Positions 58,635-64,000 of a stretch of 64,000 nt of DNA are shown here, one piece after another. Positions within the stretch are counted from its first letter, which is position 1, and each line of letters opens with the position of its first letter. Location: the NCBI GenBank assembly GCA_003833135.1, contig QZLH01000047.1, positions 94,512-158,511 of the forward strand, written 5' to 3'. The notes under the pieces are model-generated. The model made no database searches. It was not told the origin of the DNA and was given only the letters and a program-made list of their open reading frames with translations. Made by a program: the position numbers and the translations under genes. This DNA comes from Oehlia diaphana. Taxonomy: Eukaryota; Glomeromycota; Glomeromycetes; Glomerales; Glomeraceae.

Positions 58635-60149
58635 TAAATATATTTATTTATTATTTATATTTATTAAATTATAATAAGAATAATAAAACTTGATATCCCA
58701 TTTATCCTATTTAGAAAACAAAAATAAATCATTTTGATTTCATTTAATAAATGAAAAAAAAAATTATGAGAAAATTTTTTTGTTTGACCAATTGTAAAGA
58801 AGCAGCAAAACTTTAAAAAATTTGAGATGCAATATTAAATTTTAGGGTAATAAATTCATTAAATTTTGTCAATGATTTTTAGGAGGGAATTTTAACTAAA
58901 TTACTAAAATTAAATATTTTTTAAAATTCTTTTTTTTTTATTAACCCAAATTTTCATTTTTTATAAAAAGCAATGATTGTTTTTTGAAATTTTGTATTAT
59001 GGAAAAAATAATATAATCTTTTTTTTTTTATTAGGATTTATTTAGAAGTATTGGAAAAACTGATTGACAGAAAGATTAAGGGGGTAATACAACAGTATAA
59101 TTATTTTAAATTATGTAATTATAAATTTGACTAACCAATTATTTTTATATTGAGTAATGAGTATAGACTGAATTACTTAAATAAGCTGAAAATGGAGTAG
59201 CCGGAACAAATTAATAAAACTTAGAACTTATTCTACCAATTGTTGAATTTGCCTAAATGAGAAAATTCAATGGTGGTAGATCATTTATTTTATGAAAAAT
59301 ATATTTTATTATATTATTTTTTAAGTTAAATAAGGGTTTTGTGACAATACTTAAAAGCAGTTAATTAATAATGAAATTTTTGTAATAGATGTTATATTTA
59401 AGTATACAAAAGCTATACTGACGAGTGAAACGATGATTAAATTCATTCTTTTTTTTAAAAAAAAAAAAAAATAATCAAAATTTCAAATAATTGAATAAAA
59501 ATAAATTGGAGAATTTGATACGTTCACTAATGAGGTGATACAAAAATATTCGATAATTAAATAAAGGTTAAAATTAGTAAGAAAAAAAATAAGTCAACGT
59601 GTAATTAGTTAAATTAATCCCTTACTGGTAATAGCTTGTTTGCTCAAGATATTATTCATTTTGTTCGATCTTTTTTTCCAGGTATAAATATATTTAGTTT
59701 GTGAACGATAAAGAATCATCAGATCTTACCTAATTTATTTGATTTTATATTCGGCGATCATAGAGTTTTTCCGGACGGGACATGATTAGTTTATTTTTGC
59801 ACAATTTTCATGTTCCTTTGATAAATTTTCTTGAACCCTCTAATAAAAATAGTAAAAAAGAAATCCTTAATAACTTCAGTAATGAACCATTATAAACCAA
59901 ACTACAACTTTATATGTAGCTTACGTTTTCTGATTTTGGTAACACAACGCAATGAAATATAACCAAAATTTACCTAGTGAAACGTACATGAACAATCAAT
60001 TGCTATCTTTGGTTTACATATTAAATTTTATATTTAAAAATAGTAAGTTACTTTTCTGTTTTTGAACCTTCCTTTCTTATTTACGTTTAAAAATAAAGGT
60101 TGGAAAAAAATTATTTTTTTAACAATATTTATACACCTTCAAGTCTTTA
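58635..60149. other. AT-rich intergenic sequence upstream of the ParB-like gene
   Basis: Poly-A/T tracts and no coding features. The last 500 bases become slightly less AT-rich and presumably hold the promoter of the gene at 60150. Confidence 0.4.
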
Positions 60150-61025
60150 ATGGAGGTGAGTATACTTTTTAGTTAATATTTATACTTTTTAGTTAATATT
60201 ATGACTTCTTAACAGTGCCACATTATAAAATAATTATATTAATCTTATTCTTAATTATACTAAAAGTTTGAAGTAGACCCACGGAGAGTTCTCTATTCTC
60301 AAGATAGTATCAGAGCCAGGTTCCGGAATGACGAACCTATTGAGGACACTATCGAAAAACTTGTATCAGGAGAAATATCACCGAGTCAAATCAAATGTAT
60401 GCGCGTAATTACTTTAGATGGTAAAATGCATACATTAGACAATCGACGACTCTATGCGTTCAAGGAAGCCATTAATCGTGGAAGTAGATTCAGAACCGTG
60501 ACTGTAATAAGAAGCTATGATTACCTAGAACTTCAAAGTAAAATGTCAAAAAGTCCAAAAAATTCTAACTGGTCAGAAATCAGAGTAAGGGGTAGAACGC
60601 AAATTAAGCCTAATCTTTATGTGAATAGTTCGCCAAGTATTTATGTAAATAGTGTACCTACAAGAAAATCTGGTCTTCATGTGAATAGTGTACCTACAAG
60701 AACACCTAGTCTTTATGTAAATAGTTCACATACGAGAATACAAGATAGGCCTAGTATTTATGTGAATAGTGTATCTACAAGAACACAAAATAGACATAGT
60801 CTTTATATGGATAGTTTACATACAAGAACACAAGATAGTTCAAGTATTTACGCGAATAATTCATTGAATAGTAATTATTATACAGGGACGCAAAGTAGGC
60901 CTAATACTTATGTAAATAGTTTACCAACGAGAAAGAGTATTGTTACGGGCTTTGGTAATGATGATTATGTAAGTAGTACTACGCCAAAGACTTCTAAAGA
61001 AAGTAGTTGGTGTGTTATAGCTTAG
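60150..61025 (+). CDS. ParB/sulfiredoxin-like domain protein with YVNS repeats and a C-terminal CaaX (CVIA) box
   Basis: Two exons (60150-60155, encoding Met-Glu, and 60267-61025) give 254 aa. An in-frame TAA nine bases before the exon-2 start, together with the domain beginning right at that exon, requires the splice (donor gtgagt, acceptor ctaaaag). Residues ~3-75 fit a ParB-N/sulfiredoxin-like fold: FEVDPRRVLYSQDSI, a RVITLDGKMHTLDNRRLYAFKEA core (split here: RVITLDGKMH, then TLDNRRLYAFKEA), and a basic strand. Residues ~115-225 are imperfect repeats of (L/I)YVNS.PTR units, Ser/Asn/Thr-rich and probably disordered. The protein ends SSWCVIA, a textbook CaaX box suggesting prenylation and membrane attachment. 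The domain and repeats are seen; prenylation is predicted from the motif. No neighbour suggests a pathway. Confidence 0.75.
60608..60940 (+). repeat. Coding tandem repeat (YVNS-PTR units)
   Basis: Nucleotide units such as 'ctttatgtgaatagt' and 'cctacaagaa' recur about eight times with spacing of 42-60 bases inside the ParB-like gene, always in frame. Unit length varies, which suggests expansion and contraction without loss of frame. Confidence 0.75.
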
Positions 61026-63140
61026 TTTCTTGTAAGTTTCTTTTCATATTTAACGAATAATTTATACGTAATTTAAATGTATGTTATTAAGTTAAATAAA
61101 TTTATTATATCTGATATCTTTTGTTAACGTGAACATCAATTGCCTTTTACCAATGTATAATATCATGATGGGAAGTTTCGTTAGAGTTATATTTATTGAT
61201 CCAAAGGAAACCAGACTGCATAGCCAAAAAGAAGGTCCATGGAATAAATATAACAGTCAATTAGTTCAAACCAGTCCCTTTTGAGTCAACGACATTGATT
61301 TGCTTACGTGACTGCTGGTTGGTGAATAGTAATCCTAAACTTTATGCTTTTTATAATTTTATTCATCCGTTGGTTAAGATTTTATTGGCTTAGCTTCAAA
61401 AAGTGGATTTATCGTGAATCGAATGCTCTAAGTGCGATCAAAACCTGAAAGAAGTTACGATGATAATATCAGTTGATTGGACTTAAATTGGTGCTTACAG
61501 AATCAACAATATCAGATAATTTTCGTCATGAATCTGATAGTTCACGATTTCACGCACCGCATCAACAAAACTATCACCATCAGTTCGAAGTTACATTTTC
61601 TAGAGTGTTCAACAAATAATGACACGTTATTCCTGATTGCATCATCATTGAATTCGTTAATACTTCACTGATATCAATGGGCGCACAGCATTTCATGCTG
61701 ACTATATTATAGGTGGCCGTAAAATAATTCATGTAGAAGTCGATTGAGATGTCAAATATTTATGATTTTAAACGACCGTACAATTCAATATTTAATATAT
61801 TATGGTATTTTTTGTCATTAAAGTGCTCTGTACATCTATCTATACACTTTCGTTTAGAAATAGAACGCACAATACATAATTTGGAAATCCAAGCTTGGTG
61901 ATTGGAATTCTACCATACGTAATAATTAACAAGATAGTTGGTAAAAAAATTTGTGATTTATCAATTGGAAAAGTTATATCTATTGACAGACTTATTTATT
62001 TTGTTTCATTACTTATTTTTTGTTATACAACAAAGTGCTACTTTCTGTTTAAAAAACATGATTAATACGTTGATATTTTATTAGATAATAAGATTATCAT
62101 TATATTTGCTTATCACTTTAAATAAGTTGACTTATTTCTGATATAACATACAATATCAGGTGGTGGTTGTGGATCCCATCAAAAATTTTTTGATTCATCA
62201 TCACATGATATACCCGTATGACGCCTAAGCAGAACTTTAGCTATATCGTAATTACATTAAATTTTCAGGATTGCTTACTAAAGTTAAAGAAAATTTATTT
62301 TTCATGTAGGTAATTCTCAAACCAAATAGTTTAAATAAAATTTTGATTGACTAAGAGCAAAAAAAAATAATTCAATTATGAAAAACTAATTTGATAGTCT
62401 ATAAATCAAAAAAGTTAAATACGAAAAATAATATTTATTTAAAAATTTAATTTGATAAAATAATGCGACTATAAATTAATAGATTATTTCGCTGTAATGC
62501 TCAACGCCTTAAGTGGTTTAGACATTATGTGATATTTTCATGCATATGAGATGAAAAGTGGGTTGAAGTTTCCGATTTGAAATTGAATTAAAATTCGGGT
62601 AAATTCCTAAGTTTAGTATAATTATATTTTTAGAAACCATATTTAAGGTTATTTGTGAACTTGCAGTAATCTCAAGCTCTTGTGAAGAAGATCAATCATT
62701 TATACTTTCACACTTCAAAAGTAAACTAACAATCAGGATTTCGACTCAGAGGTTACTACTGCTGTGGTAATATTCGAGGAACTCATGGACGCGCCCCAAA
62801 AAAATAACTGGTTACTTTACTTACTTAACGTAGGATTCGTGGTATTTGATTTGAGACCGATCCTAGTCAGATGGGATATTCAGTCTCAGATCAATCATGG
62901 ATCAACCGCCCATCCCATAAGATCTTGTGCATCAATTTTAGTATAAATAGATGACTTTTCATCATATTTTTCGACTTAAGAATTTCCTTTGAAGTAATGG
63001 AATTGTTTCTTAACTCGATCATGCTTGATTAGCGTAAAAGTTCTTCACCAGTTGCAAAATCTACGAACAAAATGATAATAAAGATCTTGAACTTTCTCAA
63101 TTCAACTGTGTTTTATTTTGTTGATTGCTAGAGAATATCG
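61026..63140. other. Intergenic, no convincing gene
   Basis: Short open frames at 61477-61671 and 62764-62946 have higher G+C and protein-like stretches but no start context, splice structure or domain I know. They may be relics. Nothing else seen. Confidence 0.45.
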
Positions 63141-63143
63141 AAT

Positions 63144-63257
63144 GTCATTTATTCGGTATCACGTGATTTTTATAATTAAAAAAAAAATATGGTTATAACA
63201 AAATAAAAAATCAGGCAAAAAATGGCACAATATTAAATCACGTGATACCTGATAAAT
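63144..63257. mobile_element. Short inverted-repeat element centred on CACGTG-containing arms
   Basis: The arms GGTATCACGTGATTT (63155-63169) and AAATCACGTGATACC (63234-63248) are perfect inverted repeats. The similarity extends outward with mismatches for about 11 bases each side. The A-rich loop is about 64 bases. It is probably a small MITE or a hairpin. No target duplication could be fixed. Confidence 0.5.
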
Positions 63258-63299
63258 CACTTATTTGCCGAATAACTAACGCTAGCAGTTGATCTCGGG

Positions 63300-63502
63300 T
63301 AGATAGTATTATTTTTTACCTTGGTTCGAGGGTTCAACGGTTCTTTATTGGTAGTAATAATGGATCGCCTATATTATAGAAGTAAGGGTCTGGTAGGATA
63401 CCCACTAGATGACAGGTTTTATGTTGAACGTTCTTTCGTCAGATCGAATATGTTCCTATGCTTACCTTGCCAACTTCACATAAAATAAAATAAAATAAAA
63501 TA
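63300..63502 (+). mobile_element. SINE-like retroposed insert with a 16-bp target duplication
   Basis: A 203-base segment ends in (AAAAT)n and is bounded by the perfect direct repeat AGCAGTTGATCTCGGG at 63284-63299 and 63503-63518. A long target duplication plus an A-rich simple-repeat tail is the signature of LINE-mediated retroposition. A box-B-like GGTTCGAGGGTT lies at about 63324, but no convincing box A precedes it. It may be a 5'-truncated SINE or a retroposed transcript. Confidence 0.65.
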
Positions 63503-63518
63503 AGCAGTTGATCTCGGG

Positions 63519-64000
63519 CTCTGCAATCAATCAAATTTGATTTACCAATATAACAGTTATTCGGCGAATAACTATTAACTATTAAATATAAGACTGAATA
63601 TTATCAAGATAAAATATGTGATTTATATACAACTTTACATACCGTTCTTTTATTTTACATCAATTAAACACTATATAAATAATCATTCTATTTTATAAAT
63701 CTGAAAATTACTGTATATTTTCAAAGTTGACAATGAGACTTAATAAAAGTCAAATGTCGCCACTTCTATGCATAATGTAGTTTCACGTTCAAGTTAGTTC
63801 AATGAATAATCAAATGAATTAATTGATAATTTTTTTGATTGAACGATTAAGTTAGATCTCTTCAGATCTTATCTATATTCGGTAAGGTTACATAAAAGTT
63901 TCACATGTATTCATTCGTCATCAAATCCAATGTTACGCAATAAATAATCGAGTTTTTCCGGCCAAATAATAAGAGAATAAAAAAAAATTTTTTTTTCTTA
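63519..64000. other. Intergenic
   Basis: A near-palindrome gttattcggcgaataac lies at about 63557 and echoes the 'ttattcgg' and 'gccgaataac' strings around the hairpin at 63.15-63.28 kb. No gene. Confidence 0.35.

Overview
The window looks like nuclear DNA of an arbuscular-mycorrhizal fungus, most likely Rhizophagus irregularis or a close relative. It is very AT-rich, has many short GT-AG introns (about 70-110 bases), tandem lineage-specific gene families, many decayed gene copies and many small terminal-inverted-repeat elements. The species is inferred from gene families and composition; no sequence search was run.

Layout. 1-7.1 kb: a PIF/Harbinger-type MITE, a five-exon CAX-like Ca2+/H+ exchanger gene with an eroded second half, and a broken second copy. 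8.4-8.8 kb: a small ORF with one C-terminal membrane segment. 9.0-12.0 kb: a plus-strand gene in which about ten copies of one short exon, each with its own splice sites, precede two Myb/SANT (trihelix-like) DNA-binding domains. 12.9-31.8 kb: three head-to-tail minus-strand copies of a large beta-propeller plus six-transmembrane (TRP-like) channel gene. The first copy is a pseudogene and the other two reconstruct as intact nine-exon genes of about 1,384 aa each. The third is interrupted only by an assembly gap flanked by a false 367-base duplication. 34.8-37.7 kb: gene relics and small ORFs. 38.1-41.2 kb: an extremely AT-rich block that looks mutationally degraded. 41.4-44.0 kb: a pogo/Tigger-like MITE and copies of a dispersed repeat, with a 458-base gap. 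44.2-47.7 kb: an intact three-exon P-type II cation ATPase (1,104 aa, minus strand). 49.1-54.8 kb: repeat fragments and frameshifted relics of lineage-specific families, one carrying a hAT-type MITE with a perfect 8-base target duplication. 54.8-60.1 kb: a second AT-rich block with minisatellites and two MITEs. 60.15-61.03 kb: a two-exon gene with a ParB/sulfiredoxin-like N-terminal domain, a tandem-repeat middle and a C-terminal CVIA prenylation box. 63.1-63.5 kb: a hairpin element and a retroposed insert with a 16-base target duplication and an (AAAAT)n tail.

The genes do not form one pathway. A membrane-transport theme recurs (CAX-like exchanger, TRP-like channels, P-type ATPase), but the neighbourhood is best read as fast-evolving accessory sequence. 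The most unusual item is the exon array at 9.1-11.4 kb. Every repeated exon is phase 1-1, so any number of copies can be skipped or joined without losing the frame. This could be a combinatorial-splicing or copy-number-variable module on a DNA-binding protein. The prenylation-tagged ParB-like protein at 60.2 kb is second.
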